A stretch of DNA of 64,000 nucleotides from positions 72,788,817-72,852,816 of the forward strand of contig CM043701.1 in NCBI GenBank assembly GCA_023935145.1. The letters are read 5' to 3'. The translations under genes were made by a program, and so were the position numbers. Positions 32,512 through 44,244 of this stretch are shown here, piece by piece; position 1 is the stretch's first letter, and each line of letters begins with the position of its first letter. Under the pieces are notes generated by a model that had not been told where the DNA came from, did no database searches, and saw only the letters and a program-made list of their open reading frames with translations. This DNA is from Bretschneidera sinensis (lineage: Eukaryota; Streptophyta; Magnoliopsida; Brassicales; Akaniaceae).

Positions 32512-33775
32512 ATGTCCGACCGAATCCGCATCAAAACCACAATTAGAGGACCACATGCGCCTACAAGGCCAAGGTCCACAAAATCCATGACTTCAGATTC
32601 ACAAGGGAAGGGAGTGGCAGGCTCATCAAGCAAGAAGCCCATAACAGAGCTTGATGACTCTCTGTTCTCCAGCTCGGCGGCGAAAGACGGGTATATCTCC
32701 ATTATTCGCCATAAGAAGATCATGACGGGTAGATTTGTGGACTTCGAATCTATTCATCATGGTAATTTCGACATATTAGTTGTTTTTGATGCCATTCACT
32801 TGACCCCACTGGTCAAAATTCATGAGAAATACTACCCGAGACTGATTCACCAGTTCTATGCGAACTTGGTGAAACCCAGTTCACTGGCTCTGAGATTCAG
32901 AACCAATGTCATGGATGTGGAGTTTGAGGTCAACACTGACCTCTTGATGAGTATCTTGAGGATCCCTGTGGGAGGGATCCAATGAAGTCTGAATGGATGG
33001 CTAGACAATTTTGAGTATAAAGAGGCATGTCAGATAGTTAGGGGTAACCCTAACTATGTGTTTTGACCCACTACATTTCACACATGTAGTACATGCCCCT
33101 TGACTCAAAATTGTTCAACCTCATTGTGAGTTGGACCATTCACCCGAGACTCAAGAGTTGGGGGTATCTATCTAAGATAGATATCGTATTGATTTAGTGC
33201 CTTAAAACTGGGATCCACTTCAATATCTGCCCCCTACTACTCGCCAACATGATAAATGGTGAAACGAGCGACTCAGGATGCCTTCCCTATGGGATGCTCA
33301 TCACGCTCATCTTCTAGCACTTTCGGGTGCCTTTCCTCGCCTCTGAGGCTCAGGACATCGGCTTCAAGGACATCATCAATGTCTCATCATTGAAGAAGAT
33401 GGGATGCATAGTTTGAGATGGCTTCATCTACTCCAAGGCGGAGAAGTACATTCGGATTGGAGATGACGACAGCAGTGATGATGAGGACGAGGGTCCAGAT
33501 GCTGCTGCTGCTGCTATAGATACGGATGATCGAGCACCTCCTATGGGTGACTCAAGTGCTAGTCAGGCTAGTTATAGTGATCTTCTTCAGGCTATCATGA
33601 GCCTCCAGCTGACCATGCAGTCCAACTTCCAAAGCTTAAGCTTTACAGTTGAGGGCATGCATCACAACCTCCGCTCTTTCCGGGATGACTTTAAGTTGCA
33701 CCCTGAGCATACCGAGGGCTTTCTAGCTAAGATTTAGGATCCCATCCGTGATGGCTCTGAGTCTCCCGCTCTTTG
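32512..33775 (+). pseudogene. Sirevirus third ORF (env position), plant-transposon-protein type
   Basis: The preferred start is MSDRIRIKTTIRGPHAPTRP at 32,512. An upstream ATG at 32,242 in the same frame lies within the palindrome array and adds unlikely sequence. The N-part is basic and Ser-rich. Then KKIMTGRFVDFESIHHGNF and YYPRLIHQFYANLV resemble the 'putative plant transposon protein' domain found in many plant retroelements. TGA at 32,983 is followed by decayed sequence in a shifted frame: SGCLPYGMLITLIF, FKDIINVSSLKKMGC. A readable C-terminus follows, with an acidic run and QLTMQSNFQSLSFTVEGM, coiled-coil-like. Its role is unknown; despite the position, no envelope features (signal peptide, membrane anchor) are visible. 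Confidence 0.75.
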
Positions 33776-34304
33776 AGTCATCTTTCTATCTTCCTTTTGA
33801 TGTATATATTTATTTAGTTTTTCATTGTCCTTAGCACGGACATATTTTCATATTTTATTGTATTTGTACTTCTGTTTCGGCTCTACGAAGCCTATCTTAT
33901 ATAGAATAGTGTTATATATGATGATGGTTCATGCTTAGACTTATTTCATGTTCTTGTTTTACATATGTGTAATATAGTTGCATGCTTTATATCTCTTTAT
34001 ATTCGGATATATGCTTTAAAACTACTTCAGCATGTATCAAAACATTCGGTTCTTCTCGGGAAGGCTTTTGAACTCTAAATGATGCCAAATTTTCATGTAC
34101 AAGTTTGTTTATGTATGCTCTTCATGTTTATTATATCTAGGTAGCTTATTTTTTGGATTATTGCCCCATTTTCTACAGTTGTTAAAACGGGAGAGAAAAA
34201 TGAGAAAATGACAAAAACAAGTGTAAACTCAAACTAGTGCATAGATTTAGGGGGAGTATTGCTCCAAAGAACTTGGAATATGATTATATATGTTGACTTG
34301 ATTG
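33776..34304 (+). other. Sirevirus 3' noncoding region, left of the Athila-3 insertion
   Basis: No gene is seen. TTTAGGGGGAGTATTG at about 34,249 is a polypurine-like tract well before the LTR. The region resumes after Athila-3 at 44,091 and ends with TGGGAGAT directly before the 3' LTR at 44,245. Confidence 0.75.
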
Positions 34305-34309
34305 GTTAG

Positions 34310-35593
34310 TGTTGGACGTTTATCTGCCTAAATAAATAAGTAAATAATCGTACTTGTTTTACTTGCAAGTGCACAAGGTCTGTGGTAGCATAGTGTATAA
34401 GTGCGAGATCATTTCCATAGGGATTGGTGAATTTTATCTAGAATTAATTTTTTTAAGTTAAAAGAGAAATAACAGTTGATAGTGAGTGAATAACAATAAT
34501 GAGAACATAAGGCTATGATATCCACCACTAATTACACTTTCCCACTTACTAAGGTTTCAATGCTCTAGCCTATCATGAATATTTAATGGTTGCCAACCTA
34601 AGGGCTTGGGCCACACCTTAGACTATTGATCTCCCTATGAAACGAGTTAGGCATGGTGTATACTCTAACTCTTTTCTCTCTTTAAATGATTCAGTATAGG
34701 TGTATACTGAGTTGTTCCTTAAGAAAGCATGAGGGCTGTGGAGATCGGCAACAACAAGAGATCTAGGGCTTGGTCTGCTCCCGGTTTCCCATGTTGATTA
34801 ACCCTGGAATCCGGTGTGGATATCCCTTGTTACTAATGTCGAACCCAGGACTCGGTCATCCAAATTGATTCGACTAACCTATCCATACCACATGCATACG
34901 TTGATCAGGCACATACATTTGAGGAATGTAAATATAAACAGGTATTAATCAAGTTAAATATTCTAACAAGGCTGTAGCAAAGATAGTCAATGAATAAATA
35001 TGTGGTAAAGCATAACTAGGGCTTTAATCGAGCCTTATAGATGTTTAGTTACACATACTAAGTAAAGTAAACATGCTAAACATAATTAAGTAAAAACAGA
35101 AAACTAAAACCGAAGACGAATCGGGAGACGAGTCATCAATTCTTCTCCTAAGCTCTCTACTTCGAGTCTCAAACAAAAGGTGTGTGTTATGTGTTTTACA
35201 GCTCTATTTATAGAGTCTTCATAGTGTCTCAAAACCCTAATTCTATTTTGAAGTCGGAAGACTTCTTTCCAATTCTGGCTCTACCGCCTCTGAAGTAATT
35301 ACGCTCGAGCGTATGCGGGATGTGCTCAATCGCATATGTGCGCTCAAGCCTTCTTCAAGTGTGCTCGTGTGCTTGTGTGCTTGATCATAAGGGAGGTGCG
35401 CTCGAGCGCACCTTGATGGAGGGCAGAACTTCACTCTTTGCTTCTAACATCTCCATTTTGTTATCTTTTTGTCCAAGTCCTGTGAAAAACACATAAAACA
35501 CAAAAATGAAGTATAATCTACTAAAATAGATAAGTAAAGAGTCTAACAAGTGTAAATTAAGGGGCTTAAATATGACTATTTAAGCACTTATCA
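34310..35593 (-). repeat. Athila-3 3' LTR (1,284 bp)
   Basis: In element orientation it starts TGATAAGTGCTTAAAT at 35,593 and ends GTCCAACA at 34,310. It is very similar to the 5' LTR at 42,822-44,085. GCGCTCGAGCG-type palindromes lie at 35,300-35,410. Confidence 0.93.
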
Positions 35594-35606
35594 CACCCCC
35601 AAACTT
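35594..35606 (-). promoter_or_regulatory. Polypurine tract of Athila-3
   Basis: In element orientation AAGTTTGGGGGTG directly precedes the 3' LTR, identical to Athila-1. Confidence 0.85.
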
Positions 35607-37137
35607 ACATATTGGTAGTCCCTTAGCAATACAAAACTAAAGACTAAGTTAGAACAAAGTTTTAAAGATAAATTTATTTCCATGATATTCAAAAATTTAG
35701 GTTGTGCATAAAACGATGATAACCGTTCATGAGTAAGCTTAAAATAAAAACACATTTTGGATTGTAAAAGGATTTGCAAAAGCTCATGTTACTCACCTAA
35801 GACTGGCCTAAGGCATTATAAGTTTGATTTGTGTGTGATGATCTAGCACATATAAGATGGGGCTTCCACATAATTTTAGCATATAGTGTTTTGGTGCCCA
35901 AACTTTTATCGAATTTCTTATCAGAGAGAACAAAATTGCATAATACTTGCTTCTTCTTTCTTTTTCTTTTTATCATGTGATTTTTGTCATGTTGAGTTCT
36001 ATTGAGCTTTCTATTTGACCCATGTAACGAGTGTTTGGCCAATAACTCCCAAACCAGATGGTTTTAAGGCATTAGGTGTAAAAACACCCCTAATAACTTA
36101 CTAACTCGAGTCAAAAAGGCTATGGAACTAACATATTTTTATACTTCTTAATAAAATTTCCGTCTTTTGATGTGAACACTCAATGCTTACTGAGGTAAGA
36201 GGCCTAGTTACTCAGTGAAAATTTGTGATTATGGTCATTAAAGGCTTAGTTCCCACCTTTTGACGTGAACACTCAATGCTTACTGAGGCAAGAGGCCCAG
36301 TTACTAAGTGGAAAGTTTTTAATGATCATTAGAAGCTTTTTAATCACTTTTTGCATGATGGACAGTTTTCCTTGTTTTTCTTATGCCAAAGGGTTCTTTT
36401 CAACAAGTTATCCGATTACTGTTTAAGTTATAAAAACATAGACAAAAAAAATTGAATGTCATACCCCACACAAATGTGTGCTAAATGTGCTTGTGCAAAT
36501 TTGGATCAAACTCGTGAGTTCTTAGGTGCCTTGAGGTAGGTAACTAAACTTTGTAAAATTCCCATTGCAAGACTATGTGTTCTCGCTTTTAAGTTTACTA
36601 ATGAAGTGTTATCAAATTGTTAAATCAACCAAAATTTTTGCTTATCAAAAGAACATGCATTTATCTTCTAAAAAAAACTAGGAATTGGTGTGTGCATGTG
36701 CTTTAAGTGCGTGTGTGATAGTATCTAGCATCTCCCACTACCCCCAAACTTAGAATGCACATTATCCCCCATGTGTGTGGCATGGAAAGATCTGACCTGG
36801 GAGATGGAGACTAGGCGGCTTGTTTGCTCGTACACGCCCCCAAACTTGAACTGGATGCACACACTGAGTACCTGACAAAGGAAAACAAAAGTTGTTCTGG
36901 AAAACAAAATATAAATAATAGATATATAAATATGACTATAATTAAAATAAAAAAAAACTAAATAAAAAGGATATGTTTGGGGTGCCTCTTATGAGCGCTA
37001 AGTTTAACGTCTTTAGCTAGATGGGTATCTCCTCACTGCTGATCATCAGTGGGTGCAGTCGAGGAGGTACCAGGTGCAGGAGGTAGGTTATGGTGTAAAT
37101 GAGCTCGATCGCAAAGAGTATTGTGCTCGATCGCACT
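35607..37137 (-). other. Athila-3 noncoding tail with conserved blocks and a duplicated 54-bp unit
   Basis: No gene is present. The block at 36,023-36,217 matches 1,681-1,872 of Athila-1 and 55,533-55,732 of Athila-2. A 54-bp part of it (36,164-36,217) is repeated at 36,257-36,310. A second conserved motif lies at 36,979-37,018. Purine tracts like the real one recur near 36,740 and 36,835 in element orientation. Confidence 0.8.
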
Positions 37138-37140
37138 TCC

Positions 37141-38715
37141 TTAAGTGCTGACGTTTTGTGTGACAGAAACTGAAAATTGAGGTGGGTCAGGTGCCTGTGG
37201 ATCAGCTATGTAATGCACAGTTTGAAGTGTCAGGTCCTCATCCCAATGAGGTAATGCGAGATCGAGGTAAGGTTTGACACGGTGTCCATTGACTATAAAA
37301 GTTTGATTGTTGTGTGAGTCATGAATTTCCAAAGCTCCATGAAGGAAGACCTTGGTGACCACATATGGACCTGCCCATCGGGATTTTAATTTGCCAGGGA
37401 ACAGCCTCAATCTTGAATTGTAGAGTAGTACCCTTAGTCCTACGTGAAACTCTTTTCACACTAATTTTTTGTCATGATAGGTCTTGTCCCTTTCCTTGTA
37501 AAGCTTGGCATTCTCATATGCATAATGCCTCAACTCTTCTAGCTCATTTAAGTGTAGCCTTCTTTTCTCACCCGCTTGTTTCATGTCAAAGTTGAATTGT
37601 TTAATTGCCCAATATGCTCAATGTTCAAGCTCTACGGGTAGATGGCATGCTTTTCCAAAGACTAGGCGGTATGGGGACATCCCAATTGGTGTCTTATAAG
37701 CTGTCCGGTATGCCTACAGAGGATCGTTGAGTCGTAAGGACCAGTCCTTCCGACTAGGGTTTACTGTTCTCTCCAAGATGCTTTTAATTTCTCGGGTACT
37801 TATCTCCACTTGGCCACTAGTCTGAGGGTGGTATGGGGTGCCAACTTTATGGGTTATACCGTATTTTCTGATGAGTGCAGCAAAAGAATGATGATGGAAG
37901 TGGCTGCCTCTGTCACTGATGATCACTCTTGGTGTTCCGAACCGGGTAAAAATATTATCCTGTAAAAACTTTAACACCACTTTGTGATAATTAGTCTTTG
38001 AGGGGACTGCCTCGACCCATTTAGACACGTAATCTACTCCCACAAGAATATGTAAATTACCAAAAGAATTAGGGAAATGACCCATGAAATCAATGCCCTA
38101 TACATCAAAAAGTTCTACTATGTGGATATTTTGTAGGGGCATTTGATTTCGGGATGAGATGTTACCTATCCATTGGCATCTATCACATGAGCTGCAGAAT
38201 GTGAAGGCGTCTTTAAATAGATTAGGCCAATAAAAATCGGATTGTAGTACCTTAAGTGCTATTTTCTTAGCTCCAAAATGTCCTCCACAAGCAAACTAGT
38301 GGCAGTGTTGTAATAAGCTCAAATGCTCCTCTTCCGAGACACACCGTCGTATGATCTGATCGGGATAGAATTTGAAAAGGTAGGGATCATCCCAATGGCA
38401 GTGTCGAGATATAGACATTAATCGCTTTTTTCCTTGTGTTGTCATACCTGGGGGAAAAACTTTAACAGTTAGATAATTGACAATATCAACATACCATGGG
38501 AGTTTTATCTCTAGTGCGAATAATTGCTCATCAGGGAAGTTTTCATTTAAAGGCAATTCATTTGTGTCATTCTTATAGGGTAGTCTTGATAAGTGATCTG
38601 CAACCACATTCTCACTGCCCTTCTTGTCTTTGATTTCCAAATCGAATTCTTGCAATAGGAGCACCCATCTGATCAACCTAGGCTTTGCATCTTTTTTAGA
38701 AAATAGATATCTCAA
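37141..38715 (-). pseudogene. Athila-3 RNase H end and integrase
   Basis: From 38,715 the chain reads [26 protein letters not shown], the end of RNase H, and an H2C2 zinc finger: HCH, then GGHFGAKK and CSSCDRCQ. The integrase core follows, with Asp in GIDFMGHFP, Asp in ISDRGSHF and Glu in [11 protein letters not shown]; all three catalytic residues are kept. The C-terminus [21 protein letters not shown] matches Athila-1. Stops lie near 38,297, 38,095, 37,714 and a few later places. The product would integrate the element DNA. Confidence 0.9.
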
Positions 38716-38760
38716 AACAGCATGGTCAGTATAAATAATAACTTTAGAACCAATCAGATA

Positions 38761-40064
38761 TTATCTAAACTTCTCTAAAGAAAAAATAATAGCTAATAGT
38801 TCTTTCTCAGTAGTAGAGTAGTTAAGCTGAGCATCGTTTAAAGTTCTAAAAGCATAGTAAATAGCATGAGGTACCTTATTGATTCTTTGACCAAGGACAG
38901 CTCCCAAGGCGAAATCACTAACATCACACATCAATTTGAATGGTAGACTCCAATCTGGTGCCATCATTATTGGGGCAGAGGTTAGAACGTCCTTCAGTGT
39001 GTTGAAAGTTGTCATACAGTTATCCATCCACTCGAATTTGGTATCTTTAGCTAACAATGCACACAGAGGTCTTGAAATCTTGGAGAAATCCTTGATGAAT
39101 CTTCTATAAAAGTCGGCATGTCCGAGAAAACTTCTAACACCCTTGACTGTGAGAGGGGGAGGTAGCTTTGAAATAATGTTGATTTTGGCCTTGTCTACCT
39201 CAATACCTCTGTTGGAGATGGAGTGACCCAACACAATGCCTTGTTGAACCATGAAGTGACATTTCTCCTAATTAAGCACCAAGTTACTTTATTCACATCT
39301 CTGTAGGACGCTCTCTAAATGATTTAGGCATTCATCAAAATTAGACCCAAAGACACTGAAGTTGTCCATGAATACCTCAATGTACTTCTCCACCATATCG
39401 GAAAATATGCTCATCATACATCTTTGAAAAGTGGCTGGCGCATTGCATAATCCAAATGGCATCCTCCGATAAGCGAATGTACCGAAAGGGTAAGTGAAGG
39501 TAGTCTTTTCTTGATCTTCGGGTGCTATGGCAATCTGATTGTATCCACTGTACCCATCCAAGAAACAATAGTAACTGTGGCCAGCTAGTCTTTCTAATAT
39601 TTTATCAATAAATGGCAAAAGGAAGTGATCTTTTCGAGTAACCTTGTTTAGTTTTCGATAGTCAATACATACTCTCCAACCAATTGTTTTTCTTGTGGGT
39701 ATGAGCTCTTCATTTTCGTTTTTTATTACTGTGATCCCACTCTTTTTAGGAACAACTTGAACCGGGCTTACCCACTTACTGTCAAAAATAGGGTAGATGA
39801 TGCCAACATCTAAGAATTTCAATATCTCAGCCTTTACTACCTCTTTCATGTGCGGGTTAATTCTTCTTTGACGTCTTGCGTGGGCCTTGCTTCATCCTCA
39901 AGGTATATATTATGCATGCATTTGGACGGACTTATTCCCTTAATGTCAGCAATGGTCCATCCAATGGCGGATCTATGCTCCCTTAAAACTATTAATAATT
40001 TGTCTTCTTCTCCAATACTCAAATTAGCAGCCAAAATTACCGGTAATGTTTTCTTCTCTCCCAA
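38761..40064 (-). pseudogene. Athila-3 reverse transcriptase and RNase H, RT active site mutated
   Basis: RT begins about 40,064 (LREHRSAIGWTIADIKGISP). It continues AEILKFLDVGIIYPIFDSKWVSPVQVVPKK, GWRVCIDYRKLN, LDGYSGYNQI and RRMPFGLCNAPATFQRCM. The catalytic box reads VFMDNFSVFG. Athila RTs normally have FMDD here, so the second Asp is Asn (codon at 39,361-39,363, GTT on the plus strand), a single G-to-A change in the coding strand that should abolish polymerisation. RNase H follows after a stop: ISKLPPPLTVKGVRSFLGH, CDVSDFALGAVLGQ, STTEKELLAI. One frameshift is near 39,850. Confidence 0.9.
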
Positions 40065-40091
40065 ATAGGTATAAGTTAGATGTCCTGGCAG

Positions 40092-41192
40092 CTACTTTAA
40101 TTCCAAAATTGGTGCCTGGACAATTAAAGGAAAAAGAGTGGTATTAGTGGGCATAAGAGTTTCAAATGGGGGAGCATACTTGCTTGAATGCTTTAGGGAG
40201 GCCTCAAGAAGGTGCACAGTTTTCATGATGCGATTAGTGATATCTTCTGGTTCTTGCTCAATATCCACAGTTGTAAGGCTCCAAGGGATCAACATACTAG
40301 ACCTGAAAAACTTGCTCAACAAAATTATGTATCATACATATATTAAAGCAGTCCATATCATCTTGAGGTAATCTTAATGTATCAAATATTTTGAATTCTA
40401 TTTTCTCCCCATTTACCTTCATACTTACTGTACCCTTTTTCACACAAATTTTTGTATCAACCGTTCTCATAAAGGGTCTTCCTAAAATGATGGACAAGAG
40501 TAATGGCATTGGGCATTCTTCCATATCTAACACAATGAAATCTGCGGGTAGAATGAATTCTCCTACTTTTACTAGAACATCCTCAAGAATACCCCTAGGT
40601 CTTTTATACTTCTATCTGCCAATTGTAAGGTAATGGAAGTAGGTTGTAGCTCCCCCAATCCTAGGGTTTCAAATACTGTATATGGTAGCAAATTCACACC
40701 CGCCCCCAAATCTAGTAATGCTCACTCAAATAACTGATCACCTATCCTATAGGGAATAGCAAAACTACCTTGATCTTTTAGTTTAGGTGGGAGTTTTCTT
40801 AATAACACAACACTTACTTCTTCAGTTAAAGCTACAGTTTCATGTTCTTGAAACTTTCTTTTGTGAGTGCAACATTCCTTTAGAAATTTAGTATAAGCTG
40901 GGATCTGTTGAATTGCATCTAACAAAGGAATGTTTACTTCAACTTTTCGCAAAGTTTAAAAAATATCAAGTAATTTATTTTCTTTCTTTTGTTTTACTAA
41001 CCTCTGCGGGAAGGCTGGTGCATTCACCTTCTCCGTCTCCCTTACCTTTGATGTTGTTGCAGATTCATCGATCCCTATTACTTTACCGTTTCTGAGGGTC
41101 GTGACAGCTTTAAGTTGTTGATGTCCCCCAAGGCTTTGAGCTGAAATCTCCCTTTGCTTTTTGTTGCTCATCTCTTTAGCTAATTGTCTCAT
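40092..41192 (-). pseudogene. Athila-3 protease region
   Basis: The stretch begins with MRQLAKEMSNKKQREI and GHQQLKAVTTLRNGKVI, then ECCTHKRKFQ, GSFAIPYRIGDQLFE and, after a stop, ALLDLGAGVNLLPYTVFETL at about 40,700. DLGA is the Athila form of the aspartic protease active site. Then come LADRSIKRPRGILEDVLVKV and LILGRPFM-like SIILGRPFMRTVDT, the second conserved protease motif. Stops separate the pieces. The protease would cleave gag and pol. The region between here and RT (40,290-40,092) is decayed. Confidence 0.82.
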
Positions 41193-41309
41193 TTGTACTT
41201 CTAACCTTTGGATGGCTTATTCATGTTTTGCTATGGTTTGCCTTAGTTTGGTATGGAACTATCTTTCTTCTATCATGAACTGGTCTTGTGAAGTAATGAT
41301 TTGTTGCTG

Positions 41310-42537
41310 CTAAATTGCTAGTTGTCTCACTAGAATTTTGAGGTCATTCTTCTTGGGTTCAGGAGCAGTTTGGGCTACTGGTTGGAAATTTCTTTGCTGC
41401 CCTTGACTGTTTTGGTTATTGCTCCACGAGAAGTTCGGGTGATTCCGCCATCCAGGATTGTATGTGTTGGCATAGGGGTTGTTCTTTGGCGGATAATTTT
41501 TTGGACCCAAAAAGTTGGCTTGCTCATGATCTGCAGATGAATATAAAGGACAAGTATTAGTATTATGATCAAACTGTGAACAAATAGCATATACCTGTAA
41601 TGGTGCGGCTGATGGGTTAGCTGAGGTGTTCTGAGCGGCCATGGCTTTCACTAATAGGTCAATTTTCCTTTCCATGGCGACTATTTGAGGAGATGATCCT
41701 CCGTTCATGCTTACCTTATACATACCCTTACTTTTGGTTATGTGTCTACCTCGAGAGGAGAACTGCTGCGTGTGTTCACTCAGGGTTTCTCTATTTCCTC
41801 TTCGCTGCTTTTTTCCATCAGCACTCCTCCATAACCTGAATCAACAATGTTTTTGTTAGAATCACTTAAACCTTCATAAAAGACTTGTACCAGTTCGTCT
41901 TGGGGTAGGTTGTGGTGTGGACACTTGAGTAGTAACTCGTTGAAGTGTCTCCAGGCCTTGAAGAACAGATCTTCATCCTTCTGTTGGAAGGATTGTATTT
42001 CTTTCCTCATTTGCCTTGTCTTCTGGGCTGGGAAAAACTTCTTTAGAAATTTGCTCGCCAACTCCTCCCAAGTGTGGATGGAAACTGCAGGCAAAGAATT
42101 ATATCATAATTTAGAATATCTTTTAAGGAAAAATGGAAAAGAATTAACCTTATTCCTTCTTGGTCTAAGCCTCGGATGTGCTGGAATTTGCAGAGGTCGA
42201 AGAATTCTCGAAGGTGCCAATGTGGATCCTCACTAGGTGTACCGCTAAAATAAGTCAGTGCACTGAATATCTGCGGGGATATGTAATAATTTCCTTTCGC
42301 CTCAAGTTGATACATAATGCATGAAGGTTGTTCGAGGTTCTGCGGGGTGAAGAATTGCTTCATCGGCCTTCGCTCAGGTGGTTGTTGTTCAGCTATCTGT
42401 TCTGCCATTAGTGGTGTCTCTTCCTCACTTCCTTCTTCTACCTCTTTCGAGTTATCCCTAAACCTTTGTCGGATAGACCTCTCGAGCTCGGGATCAAAGG
42501 GAAGGAATGCTGGATTCTTGGACTAACGTTCGTGCAT
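41310..42537 (-). pseudogene. Athila-3 gag
   Basis: ATG at 42,537 precedes KNPAFLPFDPELERSIRQ with one in-frame stop. MAEQIAEQQPPERRPMKQFF follows. The retrotransposon-gag region has FSGTPSEDPHWHLREFFDLC, RLILFHFSL and, after a frameshift near 42,090, WEELASKFLKKFFPAQKTRQ and FFKAWRHFNELLLKCPHH. The zinc knuckle (CSQFDHNTNTCPLY at about 41,580) lacks the second Cys and has Asn-His spacing altered. WRNHPNFSWSN is the typical segment after it. Gag forms the virus-like particle. Confidence 0.88.
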
Positions 42538-42797
42538 GAATCAGTGGATGATATGTGAGTGCAGCAGTCAAAACACTGTTGCTCAGATGACTCTCTGCCT
42601 TAATTGCGCTCAATCGCACAAGGGAGTGTGCTCAATCACAAGTGGTATAGAGGACTTCCTGGAGTGCCTGAAATAGAGAAAAAGGAATTGATTAGGGTTT
42701 TTAGTAAAACAAAAAAAAAATATAAGATAAAAACAGAATAAAATAAGAAATAATGATAACTAAATGAGAAATTATTTCTAAAAGAAATTTAATGCAA

Positions 42798-42815
42798 TCC
42801 CCGGCTACGGCGCCA
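42798..42815 (-). promoter_or_regulatory. tRNA-Asp primer binding site of Athila-3
   Basis: In element orientation TGGCGCCGTAGCCGGGGA lies six bases after the 5' LTR. It matches the 3' end of plant tRNA-Asp with one change. Athila elements are known to use this tRNA. Confidence 0.88.
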
Positions 42816-42821
42816 AAAACT

Positions 42822-44085
42822 TGTTGGACGTTTATCTACCTAAATAAATAAGTAAATAATCGTACTTGTTTTACTTGCAAGTGCACAAGGTCTGAGGTAG
42901 CATAGTGTGCAAGTGCGAGATCATTTCCACAATGATTGGTGAATTTCTATCTAGAATTAATTTCTTTAAGTTAAAAGAGAAATAACAGTTGATAGTGAGT
43001 GAATAACAATAATGAGAACATAGGACTATGATATCCACCACTAATTATACTTTCCCACTTATTAAGGTTTCAATGCTCTAGCCTTATCATGAATATCTAA
43101 TGGTTGCCAACCTAAGGGCTTGGTCCACACCTTAGGCTATTGATCTCCCTATGCAATGAGTTAGGCATGGTGTATACTCTAACTCTTTTCTCTCTTTAAG
43201 GGATTCAGCATGGGTGTATACTGAGTTGTTCCTTAAGAGAGCATGAGGGCTGTGGAGATTGGCAACCACACGGGACCTAAGGCTTGGTCCGCTCCCGGGA
43301 ATCTGGTGCGGATATCCCTTGTTACTAATGTCGAACCCAAGACTCAGTCATCCAAATTGATTTGACTAACCTATCCATACCACATGCATACATTGATCAG
43401 GCACATACATATGAGGAATGTAAATATAAACAGGTATTAATCAAGTTAAATATTCTAACAAGGCTGTAGCAAAGATAGTCAATGAATAAATGTGTGGTAA
43501 AGCATAACTAGGGCTTCAATCGAGCCCTATAGGTGTTTAGTTACACATACTAAGTAAAGTAAACATGCTAAACATAATTAAGTAAACATAGAAAACTAAA
43601 ACCGAAGAAGACTCGGGAGACGAGTCGTCAATTCTTCTCCTAAGCTCTCTACTTCGAGTCTCAAACAAAAGGTTTGTGTTATGTGTTTTACAGGCCTATT
43701 TATAGGGTCTTCATGGTGTCTCGAAACCCTAATTCTGTTTTGGAGTCGGAAGACTTCTTTCCAATTCTGGCTCTGCCATTTCTGGAGTAATTGCGCTCGA
43801 GCGTATGCGGGATGCACTCGATCGCATGTGTGCGCTCGAGCCTTCTTTAAGTGCGCTCGTGTGCTTGTGCACTCGATCATAAGGGAGGTATGCTCGAGCG
43901 CACCTTGCTGGAGGGCAGAACTTCACTCTTTGCTTCTAACAGCTCCATTTTGTTATTTTTTTGTCCAAGTCGTGTGAAAAACACATAAAACACAAAAATG
44001 AAGTATAATCTACTAAAATAGATAAGTAAAGAGTCTAACAAGTGTAAATTAAGGGGTTTAAATATGACTATTTAAGCACTTATCA
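42822..44085 (-). repeat. Athila-3 5' LTR (1,264 bp)
   Basis: In element orientation it starts TGATAAGTGC at 44,085 and ends CCAACA at 42,822. A TATA box (CTATAAATAGG) lies at about 43,704-43,694. GCGCTCGAGCG and ACTCGATCGCA motifs lie upstream, at 43,790-43,905. Confidence 0.93.
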
Positions 44086-44244
44086 GTTAGGCTATATATA
44101 AACTGTTATTTACCTTTTTACAGGTTGATTTTATTAAAAAAAAAAAACAGATGAGGCTCTGCCTGATTTTTCTAAAAAATCCAACACTTAGTTTTTAAAA
44201 CTATTTTTTCTCATAAGTTTTGTCATCATAAAAAAATGGGAGAT

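Larger units (their letters stand above)
34310..44085 (-). mobile_element. Athila-3: complete Ty3/gypsy element inserted in the Sirevirus
   Basis: LTRs 34,310-35,593 and 42,822-44,085 flank gag and pol on the minus strand. GTTAG at 34,305-34,309 and 44,086-44,090 is a perfect target duplication. A tRNA-Asp primer site and a purine tract are present. The element is 9,776 bp, without an env-like ORF. Gag, PR, RT, RH and IN can all be followed but are interrupted by stops, and the RT active site is mutated. Confidence 0.95.

Noticed and set aside
36725..36907. Small ORFs in Athila tails (also 1,049-1,246 and 56,121-56,360)
   Set aside because: They overlap the conserved noncoding blocks and purine tracts; their sequences are not conserved as protein between the three elements.
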